64,000 nt of DNA. Origin: Rhynchopus sp. YZ270_cl-10 (lineage: Eukaryota; Euglenozoa; Diplonemea; Diplonemida; Diplonemidae). A program made the position numbers and the translations under genes. Of the stretch, positions 8,698 through 19,431 are shown piece after piece. The stretch lies in the NCBI GenBank assembly GCA_964035575.1, contig OZ037929.1, forward strand, positions 620,001-684,000, given 5' to 3'. Each line of letters starts with the position of its first letter. The stretch's first letter is position 1. The notes under the pieces were generated by a model. The model did no database searches, had not been told where the DNA came from, and worked only from the letters and a program-made list of their open reading frames with translations.

Positions 8698-9833
8698 AAG
8701 GGCAAATTGCGATAACACGTATACTTTTTGTTTCCATTTGCGATAACACGTACACAAAAAGTATACGTGTTATCGCGAAAAGTGGTCAAAAAAGTATACG
8801 TGTTATCGCGAACAAAAATGTACGTGTTTCCTTCTTCTAAGGTGCTCGCTCTCCATACCTAGACCCTCGAATTTTTTTTTTTGGGCCCCAAAAATGGCTA
8901 ATTTCGACGATTTGAGGCCATTCAAAGCAAAATTTGGCACTTTTGAGCATCTGTGGGGGTCTAGAACGCGGTTGCGAGCACCCCGTTTTTTAGCGAAATA
9001 TGTACGTGTTATCGCGAAAAGTGTTCAAAAAAATGTACGTGTGACATTCAGAAGACAGGGTCTGGTGGTAAATTTTGCGTATCCCTCTGTGTGGGTCACT
9101 CACACTTGCGGTCATGTGCCACTGCGTGGGTCTGGGAACCAGACTTACGTACTTAAGGTGCACGAACACAGGGTCTGGTGGTAAATTTTGCGTAGTACTG
9201 CGACGTGGTACTGCGTGGGTCTGGGAATATGGGTACCTGGGTACAGGATATTTGTTGTCAAAGACATCTTCCACCATGCATTGAGGAGGGTAAGACAGTG
9301 GTCGCAGTTTGTACTTGATAGCATTACAACATTTAACTTCTCCACGGGGGTCTTGGGCCGTTCATTCGGTTATACCTTGACTAGCGGAAGAGGCCTTTTT
9401 GGTCTCTAGAATATCCGGTATTCCCGAACGGAGGCACACTTTGTGCGTTACTACGACCTGGCAACTTCCAGCAGTAGGTTAAGTAATCTTTCTTGTAAAC
9501 TGTTGGATCATTATCTCCTCAGTGCATGAATGCCCCACGTGACTGGACACTTTTGTGTTTGTCATGTGGAGCTGTGGTTGCTCTTTCACGACTTTTATCC
9601 TTGTACACAGTGTACCCAGTACCCAGTGCCCTGTCACGACTTTTTCCGTGACAAAAAGTTTGGTTTCCTTGACAAACCAGGTACCCAGGTACCCAGGTAC
9701 CTGGTACCTGGGAAAACACGTACGTTTTTGTTCGCGAAAACACGTACACTTTTTCGCGATAACACGTATACTTTTTGTGTACGTGTTATCGCAAATCGAA
9801 AAAAAAAGTATACGTGTTATCGCAATTTACCCT
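8698..9833. mobile_element. Foldback-like element 4 with GCGATAACACGTATAC subterminal repeats
   Basis: Both ends read inwards as AAGGGnAAATTGCGATAACACG, then ATTTGCGATAACACGTACAC and the inverse GTATACGTGTTATCGCG. This gives inverted arms of about 80 bp. The middle has a direct repeat of CAGGGTCTGGTGGTAAATTT (9056 and 9170), CCAGGTACC-rich palindromes and the block shared with 6755-6860. No protein frame. Target duplication is unclear because the A/T flanks are also near-symmetrical. Confidence 0.75.
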
Positions 9834-10373
9834 TAAAAAAAAAAAACCTTCGCCAAGTTTTTTTTTTCTCTTTTTTTTTTGAACCACTGTATTTCTGTAT
9901 TTCGCATATGAAAAATAGGGGGTAAAGTAAAATATTTTTCACGACGTACCACTGTCCTTTGCACATGACATCATCACCTCAAGACAGGGGAGTTTGCTCT
10001 AGTACTCCTGTAGAGTGAGTCTATGCCTTCAAGGCCAGGGGGATGTTCCCTTTAGTGGTATGGGCACGTGTGTGGTGAATTCTCAACCCACCTCGGGGTG
10101 GATGGGTTGTGGGAGGGTCTTTTAAAAAAGGTGAATTTGATATACAGACACCTTTGGGAATGCAGGTCAGAGAAAAACGAATAGGAATGTGGAGGGGGGG
10201 GGGAGTAAAATATAGAGAAAAATGTTGGATGGTGCCTTAAGCCTCTGTGCTTAATCAGGAAACCTTTTTAGGCTTCTGTTGGGAATGATTGATAGTGTCA
10301 AGCAAATGCCGAAGAGCGACACGTTTTTTTTTGTAAAACCTATGAATAAGACGCAAAACGTCCTCGAACCCGT

Positions 10374-10404
<31 letters not shown>

Positions 10405-12497
10405 TGAAAAATTGTTGGAATAGTGTAGTTGCCACATGTGCAAGATACACTGTCATTTTTTAAATTGTAACCTACCTAGTTGTTAGGTAGGTGTGACGCT
10501 AGGCTGCCAGGCAGCTGCATTTTTTTTGATAAATTGTCGGAGCAGTGTAGTTGCCTCGGTTGTGTTGCCGTGCAATATCCACTTTTGTTTTTTGAGAACA
10601 TGAACCGTGTCTCAGTACTCTCAATTCACCTAAATAAACCAGAACAAACCAAAAAAAATAAAAATAAAAAATGTAGAAACTTGTCTTCAAGATATATGGT
10701 GGGATAAATAAAAGAAACAAAAGTGAGGTTGTATGGCGCAGCCATCTTCAAACTGGCCCACTGCCACATTGCCAGTCCCAGATGAAAGCACAAAAAAGGA
10801 GGAAGGGGGTGTCCCAAGCAAGTTGCTGTGTATGTGTTTTTTTTTGAAAACTTGGTTGTATTAGTGTAGCCACCCTAAGAGTGTGCTCCACTAAAAAAAA
10901 ACACACACACACACAAAAAGCTTGCAGGATCTCATCCTTCCTTTCGTTTCTATTTCCTATTTTTGTCACGAACTTGATATATACTGGAAAAATGAATAAA
11001 ATGATTTCAATAAAAGAAGGGGGGAAAAAAACCGACACATTTTTTTTTTTTTTGAAAAAATGTTCTCGAGCAACCCCTTCGTCCCATTTTTTTTTCACTG
11101 CGCAACAAACAGCCCAAATCAGATCTGAAACCTTGTTGTGGGCTGCGGTCGTTTGGTTCACCGGAACGAGGCCTGGGCTCTCTCTCTCTCTTTCTCTCTT
11201 CTCTTCACGCTTCACTCGAGACATAAGAGATCGGTTGGAAAAAAAAACATGAAAATATGGTTTTGTTAGCATGATTTAAATGATGTGATCGAAAAGTCAA
11301 TTTTTTTTTTTAAGTCTTGACAATGTCTTTTCCACAGAAAAAACGACAGCTAAAAAAAAAAAGATGAAATCATTGCTACATACATCACTACTGTCGTTAT
11401 CGTGCGAGAAAAAAAAAAAGAAGGGGGAAAAGAATAAAGTGTAAATCCAAAAAATCTGCTACTCAGTCGACCGATTTTCAAATTTGGAGCTTCCGCGTTT
11501 TTTCTCTTTTTTTTTGAGTGCTCGATTTTGAGATTTTCGATTTTGGGGCCCAGATAAAGGATTTACCCTGGTGAAGAGAAACTACTGTCTACCTACAAAA
11601 AACCTCACGATAAAGTTTTTTGTAAAAGTGCTAGCAGTGCCTATCCAGTCACACCCAAGAACAAAAAAGAACAAAAAGAAAAGAAAAGTTTATAAGATGA
11701 TCCTAAGCCTCTCGTGCTTAGTCACCAAAAAAAAGGAAGGGGACGTCAAAGTACGATGGAAAAGGGGATTAGTTGAGTAATAAGGGAAGTGCGAAGGTAT
11801 TTTTTGTTTTTTTCTCTTTTTTGTTAGTTTCTCCCAAATTACTCTGTTTAAAAGAAGTGAGGCCATATTTTTGTTATGAATAAATGCTGTTTCAACAGAA
11901 AACTGTTTTGCTGTTGACGGTGATTTACTCCCCCTCCAAATCACCTATATCATTCGTTTGTTTTTGTGTCGTTTTTTTTTTTTGATAAATTGTTGGAGTA
12001 AGTGTAGTTGCCTCGGTTGTGTTGCCACAGTTTTTTTTTGTGCAATCTCCACTTTGTTTTTTTTTGGGGGCAGTTGGTTGTCTTTATGAAATATGAAAAA
12101 AAAAAATATTAGCCCTCACCCTTACCTGATGCTGTGGGCAAACAAAATTGCCGTCCCTATTCCTTCTCTCTGTTTTCTGCCCTATCTTTGCTCTTGTGGG
12201 ATGAGGTGGGAGCAATGAACATCAGGAGAGAGGCTTGCGAGAGGAGAAGGTCGGGGTGTTCACCAGCAGATGCGGATATCGCGATGTACGGAAGGGCGGG
12301 GGTGTTTTGTTTTGTGGGTTTTTGAAAGAAATGTTTGTTTTTTTTATAAATGAAAAAAGTGACATTTATGTGTTACTTTTTTAAGCTTAAGCTTTTATGC
12401 TTTGGTGCTGTTGTTGTTGTTGTTGTTGTTGTTTTGTACTACGGAAAGGTTTAGACAGAGTCCTGAACACTTTTATTTTTGTACTTCTCGCGAATGA
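9834..12497. other. Gene-free spacer rich in stem-loop repeats
   Basis: Family D copies at about 10404-10455, 10527-10590 and 11981-12065. An E-type variant (GAAAACTTGGTTGTATTAGT) at 10846-10895. Family A copies at 10231-10262 and 11693-11727. A family F fragment (GTACTACGGAAGGTTTAGAC) at 12436-12475. All are in the same orientation. Otherwise homopolymers and simple-sequence DNA. Confidence 0.6.
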
Positions 12498-12632
12498 GGG
12501 AGATAATGGTGGCAGTATTGTGATGGGAAGCCCATTGAAATACGCAAAAATACATCAAAAATACATCACCTCGCAATGTATTTTTTGCGTATTCCAATGG
12601 GCTCCCATCACGATACTGCCATCATTAGAGGG
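12498..12632. repeat. Palindromic MITE family H, copy 2 (intact)
   Basis: GGTGGCAGTATTGTGATGGG at the left is mirrored by CCCATCACGATACTGCCATC at the right. The centre is ATACATCAAAAATACATCAC. About 135 bp. Confidence 0.8.
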
Positions 12633-13640
12633 AGATGTGGGGGGTATAAACGATTCTCCATGAGGGGGTGGTGGGGGAATGGGAATCCACTGATCATAGT
12701 GGGAAAGAGTTAGTTGAAGGAAAATATAACTGAAGGAATGCAAGGACGGACATTCTTCAGGGGTGTGTTGTATTGGGTAAATTGTAGCGCCCAAAGTACC
12801 GCGAAAGAAAAAGAGAAAAAAAAGAGAAAAAAAATGAACCTAATTCACATAACAAGGCGTAATTCATTTTTTTAAAAAAAGTTTTTTTTAGCATCAGTGC
12901 CATGTGGTCTTTCCTGAGAGGAATTCCTTGGCACGAAAGGGTTACTTTGCACAGGGAACGACGGAATGATGAAAGCAGTTTTCAAAACTGAAATAATCGA
13001 ACCGGGAAGAGGGGGTGAGGGTGTACGAATGGAAAAAAAAAAAAAAAAAAAAAAAAAAAGAAAACAAAAGAAAGAAATTTTGGAATAAATGTGTCTCACT
13101 ACGTACACATAAACCGTCTCTTTTCCTTTTAAAAAGGGAGGGAAACAAAAACAATAAAAAGAAAACGAAACGTTTGTGATAAACCCGCGGCCCTCTCACG
13201 TGCACAGCCACATTTGTAAAAAAACCAATGAAAGAAAAAGAGAGAACGCTCATGGATACCACACACAACTGGTGGCTCACACGATACCATTTTTTTCTTC
13301 AGAAGCGGGGGAAAAAAAAAGCGTCGAGGGAGCAATCGGGAGGAAGGAGACTCAAACAAATGAAAAATGAAAAAGAAAATGTCACGGTTTTGGGCTCGAA
13401 TCCATTTACCCCGTTGCAAAACGTTTTTTTTTTTTTATTTTAAAGTTCCCCATAATGTACGATGGGATTTGATGGGAACGGGGGGAACAGGCCACCACAT
13501 CTTACACAACAACACACATGAAGAGAACACAAGTGGTGCGTAGTAATGAAAGAGAAAGCTCAGCGTGCAAAACGCCTCACCATACAGTCGTCTGGTGCAG
13601 GGGGGGCAATGCTTCTCCGCAGGGAAAAAAGAAAAAAAAT
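12633..13640. other. Gene-free spacer
   Basis: A-runs and G/A-rich DNA. A LINE-tail scrap (GTGCAAAACGCCTCAC) lies at 13566-13582. No coding signal. Confidence 0.5.
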
Positions 13641-13785
13641 AAAGTGAAGGTTGATAGTGCAAAACGCCTCTGGGACGCAGGCAACTGACACTCCGCGGGG
13701 TTATCGAACCCCCCCGGAGTGTTGCATTTTGGGAGCTGCCGACAGGGAAACTGTAAGCAGGCACACACAGTCATTCCCCCATCCG
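13641..13785 (-). mobile_element. 5'-truncated LINE copy (tail with T-arm-like hairpin)
   Basis: On the minus strand, CCTGCTTACAGTTTCCCTGT (matching the end of the RT frame near 38260-38290) runs into ACACTCCG, GGGGTTCGATAACCCC and CGGAGTGT, then TGCGTCCCAGAGGC and TTTTGCACTATCAACCTTCA. The hairpin contains a perfect tRNA B-box (GGTTCGATAACC) and a T-arm-like stem. Homology continues upstream into the LINE reading frame, so this copy is a truncated LINE rather than an independent SINE. Confidence 0.8.
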
Positions 13786-16535
13786 AAAAAAAAAAGGGGT
13801 GGTGCTCAGGGGGAATCGATATTGACAGGTCGCTGACCGATTTCCGAAAGCGCCAGGGGGGGTTTTATAAGATGAACCTAAGCCTCTGTGATTGTCTACA
13901 TTGCATATAAAGAAAGCTGAAGTATCCTTGTCGACACACCACAACACATCTGGAGAGCCAAAAGCCATATCCTGAAAATACATTTTTTGTATTTTGGGTG
14001 GGAAAATTAGATTGGGCCGAAGACTCGATCTTAGTTCCCCTTAAGGTTAATCAGAGAAGGTTAACCCTCTCTTTTTATTTATCCACTTTCAAAAAAAAAA
14101 AGTGAACCAGATATAGCCAACGTCTCTGGGACGCATTGACTATGTGAGAAAGTGTTGTTTTGAAAGGAAAGCATTTTTTTTTGTCCCACACATTTTTTGG
14201 ACACTTCACAATATTAAAAGATAATGCCATCCAATAAACGTTCCGTTAGAAGGTGAGAGAAACCGGGTGATATTTTTTTTTTTTTTTGCTAAATTCTTGG
14301 AGTAGTGTAGTTGCCTCGGTTGTGTTGCCACAGTTGGCAATCTCCACTTTTTTTTTTTTCTTTATTTTGTGGGACCTCAAAGAAGTTTCCTCTTGGCTAG
14401 GTAGTCAGTAGGGGCGTATTGCAGTAATAAAAAATATATCACCCACAGAATATTTTATTACACACTTTACACACAAAAAAACAAACCCTTCACAGCGAAG
14501 AGACAGCAATAGAAATTTAACACTCATCACACGATAAAACCCATGGGAGAGGTTGTGGTGAAACGCACACACCTCGACCTGTTTGGTGAGGAGTGGCTTC
14601 TGCAGCGCGGTTCGTCCCTAGAACCGCAAAGTGTGTTTCAAAATGCTTTGTTTCTATTTCCTCCTTCATTTCATGAGGTGACAAACAAAAATAAAATAAA
14701 ACACACCCGGCCTCTCTATTTTCCTCCCCACACTACCACATTCCCAGCTTATCTTGTTCATTACCATTTACCTTCCTCCAGTGGCCAACACTAAGAGTTC
14801 AGGTACCAAATAAAGAAAAAAAAAAACTCTGGGATTGGCAGGAGGGAGGGAGGGGGGGGTAGAGGAAAAGGGAAGGGGGGTCTGAGGGTACTTCAACAAA
14901 AGAATTCAATTTTTTATGTAATTTTCCAATCCAATCAAAAAAGAGGAGAAAAATACATAAAAGAAAAGCGATGGTTAAATCCCTCCCAACTGAACCCGTT
15001 TTCCTCTTTACAACATACTTGTTTGGAGTAGTGTAGTTGCCTCGGTTGTGTTGCCACAGTTTTGTGCAATATCCACCTGTCTTTTTATCTCACTCAAAAG
15101 AGTGACTCTTTTTTATGGGAATTATTCCGAAGAAAAATGCCCATAATTATTTTCATACACACACACAAAAAAAGGCGAGATTAAAAAGAGCAAAAAAGGG
15201 AAGAGTGTTTGTTGAAAAATCAGGTATAAAAAAAGGGGGAAAGGGAAAACTTAATCCTCTCTGTGCTTTATTCACCTTGAGAAACAAGAGGAAAATGAGG
15301 GGAGGGGATGGGGGGGAGAAACATACACACTGTTTCCTAATTTTTTTTTTTTTTTTGTTGAACGTAAAATAGAAAGAACAAAGAGCGGGGGAGTTTGAAA
15401 GTTTGTTTTGTTTTGTTTTTGCTTTTGCTACTTTATTTTGTACTTTTTTGCTTATTTGTTTGTTTACTTTTGCAGCATGACCAGGGGTCGTTATAGAAAG
15501 AACAAAGAGCGGGGGAGGTACGGGTTTTTAAGAAGAGCTGAGGAAAAGGGGGTGGGAAGGGGAAGGAGGCGATGGTGCTGAGGGGATTTTATTTTTTTAT
15601 TTATTTTTTGTTGATACGTTGTTGAATCAGTGTATAGCTGCCATGCAAAGCAGTTTTTTTTCTCTTTTTGCACTGTCCAGCTATTTTCTTCTTCTTCTTC
15701 TTTTTTGAGCAGGGGGGAAGGATTTTATTTTCATCAAGGGAAACCACACAACTAAAAGAGAGAGAAGTGGACGGGTTTTGGTAAAAGAAAAAATAAATGG
15801 GGGGTGTGAAGTTGAGGGTTGCAAAAAGATCGGGTCTTTTGTTTGTGCGCTCAAAGCCGGGAAAACAAAAAGGTGAAAAAATGTGTTAAACTGAAGTACG
15901 GTTGTTGTGGTTAATTGAGTACTCAAAGAAACAAGCAAGCTTCTGTTCTTTTCAATCCGTTTTGTTTGCCCTGCAGCGCTGCCTCCAATCTTTTTAGAAT
16001 TGACAACAAGTTGTTTTATCAAAAAAAAAAAAAAGAAAAAAAACGCTCCTGGAAAACGCCTCACAATATGCAGGTTATGAAACCCCTGGAGTGTTGCACC
16101 TAGGGAAAAGAAACGGAGGGGGGAAAAAAAGGAAAAAAGAAAAGAAAAATACAACACATAACACACGTCTTCCTCCAACCCAGAACAAACTACGATAGAG
16201 AAAAAATGCTGTCTGAATTACCCATCTTCATCTTCTCCTTCTATTTTATATTTTGAAGAAAAAAATAATGCTGGAGTAGTGTAGTACACGGTACCATAAA
16301 GATCTTAAGGAAGATTTTTGTGTTTTTTCAGGATTCCTGGAAATCCTGACACTTTGTGTTTTTTTTCTTCAGGATTTTTCAAGATCCTGACAATTTGTGT
16401 GTTTTTTTTTTTTACCAGGGGGCTTCTCTATGTTGTAGGCATACAGAGGTACAGATTTTACAGACCGGGGCCGCAACTGGCTGGGATGTCACGAAACTGA
16501 CAAAAAAAGTGGTTTTCGACCTTTTTTTTGGCCTG
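13786..16535. other. Gene-free spacer with stem-loop repeats
   Basis: A family A fragment at 13869-13895. LINE-tail scraps at 14108-14140 and 16046-16110 (CAGGTTATGAAACCCCTGGAGTG). Family D copies at 14287-14362, 15025-15085 and 15609-15680. A family A copy at 15248-15278. No gene signal, although long lysine- or serine-rich frames arise from the A/T runs. Confidence 0.6.
15025..15085 (-). repeat. Family D stem-loop, representative copy
   Basis: Plus-strand core TTTGGAGTAGTGTAGTTGCC, CGGTTGTGTTGCCACAG, GTGCAATATCCAC. AGTGTAGTTGC and GCAATCTCCACT pair imperfectly, giving a hairpin. Most copies have a T-run on the plus-strand left side, so the minus strand ends in an A-tail, as a retroposed RNA would. 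At least a dozen copies are visible (1.3-33 kb), all in this orientation. Confidence 0.7.
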
Positions 16536-16689
16536 CTGTACTGTACTGTACTGTACTGTACTGTACTGTACTGTACTGTACTGTACTGTACTGTACTGTA
16601 CTGTACTGTACTGTACTGTACTGTACTGTACTGTACTGTACTGTACTGTACTGTACTGTACTGTACTGTACTGTACTGTACTGTACTGT
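16536..16689. repeat. (CTGTA)n microsatellite, about 31 units
   Basis: Uninterrupted pentanucleotide array. Open in several frames on both strands (CTVLY/STVQY repeats) only because the unit lacks stops. Not coding. Confidence 0.97.
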
Positions 16690-16829
16690 GCGGAAATTGA
16701 CCAAAAAACGAGAACTTGTCCATTTCGGCAAATTGACCCCACCACTGGCCGGACGGATTCCAGAAATGCAAATGCCGGCGTTTCTAAGCAAGTTCTAAGC
16801 AGGAGAGAAAAAAAACACAAAAAAAAAAC

Positions 16830-17266
16830 AAGTAATTGCTATCGGAAAAAAAACGGGGTGTGATGTGGAACTCCATCCTGTAGAAATAATCTACAACACG
16901 CCCAGCATTCTGCTCTTCTGCAGGTATGCTAACGCTCTTCGTACGCTACCAGACCCACTGGGACGCCAGCATCTGAAACGTTCAAGAAGGGGGGCTGTCC
17001 TCTTCGTCCAGCACCATCTGCTCGATAGCGTTGTTGGAAGTCGGCTCGGCAGGCTCGGCGTGTTCCAGATCGTTTTTGTCCACAGGCTCCCCACATTGTC
17101 GTCGTCTTTGGAGCAGTGCGGAAGGAACGCAGAATGCACAGACTACAACACGTCGATCACACCAGGCGCATCAGCACCTCCAACAAATCGCGAGGATGCT
17201 ACGGTGGTTTCGAAAATCGCGCGGAGTTTTCCACAGCACACCCCGTTTTTTCTTAGCAATTACTTG
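16830..17266 (-). mobile_element. Terminal-inverted-repeat element carrying a gene-like insert, copy 2
   Basis: Same ends and interior as 2818-3260, about 97% identical by eye. The minus-strand fragment reads LLQRRRQCGEPVDKNDLEH, AEPAEPTSNN, IEQMVLDEEDSPPS, stop. Differences from copy 1 include the silent CGA/AGA and TGT/TGC changes and two Glu-to-Asp changes. Confidence 0.65.
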
Positions 17267-17640
17267 TTGTTATTGTTGTTTTCAACCACCTTCCTTCAAC
17301 CCCTGTAGGATCAGTTCTAATTTTTTTCGCGAAAACATGAAATTACACATTTCAAGAGAACAAATTAAAAAGGGTCCTTATTTGCATTTTTGGGATCCGC
17401 CCGTGCAGTGGTGGGGTCAATCTCGAAAATTGGACAATTTTTTGACCACTTAAATTTTGAGAAATATGAGCCCGGTTGCTTATACGTGGGGCCCATTTTC
17501 GGCTAAAATTTTCCTCAAAATCTGGTTTTGTAAAATTGACCCTTTACTCCCCCCCCACATCGATTTCAATACTATACCTTACTTCACCTACGGTTGCCCT
17601 TACAGGGGGGTGAAGGAAGGTAAGTTGAAAACACAAATTG
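17267..17640. repeat. Repeat segment holding the empty target site of element 1
   Basis: 17267-17548 matches 3261-3546. It continues without a break (TTTACT and a C-run, CATCGATTTCAATACTATAC) into sequence that at the first locus lies beyond the 4-kb insertion (7606 onward). It serves as a within-window empty site. A further diverged copy of the CATTGATTTCAATACTATAA block lies at 19657-19715. Confidence 0.85.
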
Positions 17641-17860
17641 TCAGGATCTTGATCAGGAAGAAGAAGATTTGAGTCCGTGAAAAAAAAAAATCTTCTTTAA
17701 GAACTTTCTGGTACCGTGGTAGTAGCCCTTTTGTGTTGCCACATTCGTGCAATCTCCACGTTTCCACATTTTTATTTTTTCATTTTATTTTTTTTGCTGC
17801 CAAAATTATTGACAAAATCGCTTGCCAAGGTAGGACCTGTGCACAGCTTAGGCTCGAAGG

Positions 17861-17891
<31 letters not shown>

Positions 17892-18173
17892 GATTTCATT
17901 TTTCGGATATTCGGGACAGTCTGCATACAGTGGGGGAGAGAAGAGTGAAAGAGAGAGACAAAACGAAAGGGTTTACAATAGTGATCCATAGCGTTTAGTC
18001 AACCTTGACTATAAAAAAAACTGTAGTGTGTGCAGGCACCTCCTGCAGGCACCTCCGACTGGCCCACGATGCCAGCCATACACAAAGGATGAAAACACAC
18101 AAAAAAAAAAAAAAAATTGAAACCGTGGGAGAGCGAGCCCCCCGGAGTGGTACACAAAAAATAACTATTTATT
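17641..18173. other. Gene-free spacer
   Basis: Family D-like copy at 17700-17765 (GTGCAATCTCCACG end). The remainder is T- and A-runs. No coding signal. Confidence 0.5.
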
Positions 18174-18331
18174 CAACGCCTTTTAGCGTGGTTTTTTTTT
18201 GCGATAACTTCACGCATTTTTTTCCCAGGCGAGTGGTAGTTAATTTGCCGAGCGAAGCGAGGCAAATTGAATCCACGAGCCTGGGAAAAAAATAAGTGAA
18301 GTATCGCAAAAAAATTCGCTAAAAGGCGTTG
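18174..18331. repeat. Palindromic MITE with TTTTAGCGTG ends
   Basis: CAACGCCTTTTAGCGTGG...GCGATAACTTCAC pairs with GTGAAGTATCGC...CGCTAAAAGGCGTTG. The centre TTTGCCGAGCGAAGCGAGGC is itself palindromic. It shares the TTTTAGCGTG motif with the neighbouring element 18353-19431. Confidence 0.75.
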
Positions 18332-18352
18332 GATACGTAATTTTATTTCACG

Positions 18353-19431
18353 TTAAATAAAGTATACGAAAGGATTTGGCACTTTTAGCGTGACTCATTT
18401 ATTGTGCAATAACTAACGAGTTTGTGTCCCTCCAGGTAGCTTTCCTTACCCTCCCGCCAGCGCTACCGGGAATCCCACGGGACCCCTAGCTAGGCTAGCG
18501 GGACTCCCGCTGGGGGGCTGGCGTACCTGAGGGGCTGGAGGGAGGCTAAAAAAGGCTGGAGGGTCCCTCCAGCCCTGTTACCCTCCCGCGGGGGAACCTG
18601 CAAAAACCCGGTAAACTGGGCCCGGGTGCTAGCGGGAGGTCGGGAAATGGCTATCGTGCTAGAGCGAGAGACATTCAGAAGATCCCCGCCCATCACAGAA
18701 TATCATGTCAGCACCGCCTTCCTCACAATGAAGTAAGGGGGTGGTGTGTCCTTCGCCTTCATAGGTAATGAAGGAGTCGATTTCTTGTTTCGTAAGTGAG
18801 GAGTGTCTTGGACTGTCGTGTCGGTAGCCGGTCTCGTGTTGCTTCAAGAGACACACGAGCCTGCGGAAACTGGTCTTGCAGTTGCACCCCATACTTCCTC
18901 ACCAATATGCTGCTCAGCTTACTGAACGCTGTCCATTACGACGACGATTTGATGCACTACGCACAAAACAAAGTCGGCTTCCGTGGGCTTACCGTTGGGC
19001 TTCCCTTAAAAAGCGGTCCCATTCACAGATGTACGGTGTCGACGATGCTAGTCCTTCAACAAAACCACTGTAGTGCTCGTCCATCTCTTGTCGGAGGACC
19101 GTTTGCGTCTTAGATCCTTCGGCATGTTGCGTGTCAAAAAAAAATGGGAAAAGTGCAAAAAAAAATCGCAATTTTCAATTTTTAGGCGGGTGGTGGTGCA
19201 GGATGTACCAAAATTTAGCGTGAAGTTATCGCCAAATAAAACACCTGTTTTAGCGTGAAAAAAACAAAAATAAAATCACGCTCCTAAGGAATTGCAGTGA
19301 AAAAAAGTGAAAAGGCGTGAAATAAAGTTCAATTAGCGTGGTTTTTATTTGCGAAAAAAACACGGCGTGAAATTATCATTAAAAAGAATCACGCTAAAAG
19401 TGCCAAATCCTTCGTATACTTTATTTAACTG
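18353..19431. mobile_element. Foldback-like element 5 with gene-like cargo
   Basis: Terminal inverted repeats of about 45 bp start TTAAATAAAGTATACGAA and continue GGATTTGGCACTTTTAGCGT. Subterminal zones repeat TTTTAGCGTG. 18420-18640 is GC-rich with short GCTGGAGGG and GGGACTCCCGC repeats. 18659-19115 reads like eukaryotic coding sequence on the minus strand. No transposase is recognised. Confidence 0.7.
18659..19115 (-). pseudogene. Unrecognised gene-like segment, possibly two exons, inside element 5
   Basis: Minus strand. A frame from about 19110 reads KTQTVLRQEMDEHYSGF, VEGLASSTPYICEWDRF and LREAQ. It reaches a GTAAG donor-like site (intron would start at 18992) just before a stop. An AG at 18895-18894 would restore frame into RMGCNCKTSFRRLVCLLKQ, EIDSFITYEGEGHTTPLLH and the stop at 18659. 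The putative intron is 99 nt and phase-compatible. Codon composition and GC content differ from the flanks. No family is recognised. Element cargo or a gene remnant are equally possible. Confidence 0.35.

Noticed and set aside
10748-11272. Minus-strand frame of 174 codons
   Set aside because: Lys/Phe-rich translation of A/T runs and repeat copies; no domain, no acceptor.
13685-13730. Possible tRNA gene because of a perfect B-box (GGTTCGATAACC)
   Set aside because: No D-arm, anticodon arm or A-box at the right distance in any copy; it is the LINE-tail hairpin.
16412-16863. Frames of CTVLY/STVQY repeats on both strands
   Set aside because: Product of the (CTGTA)n array.
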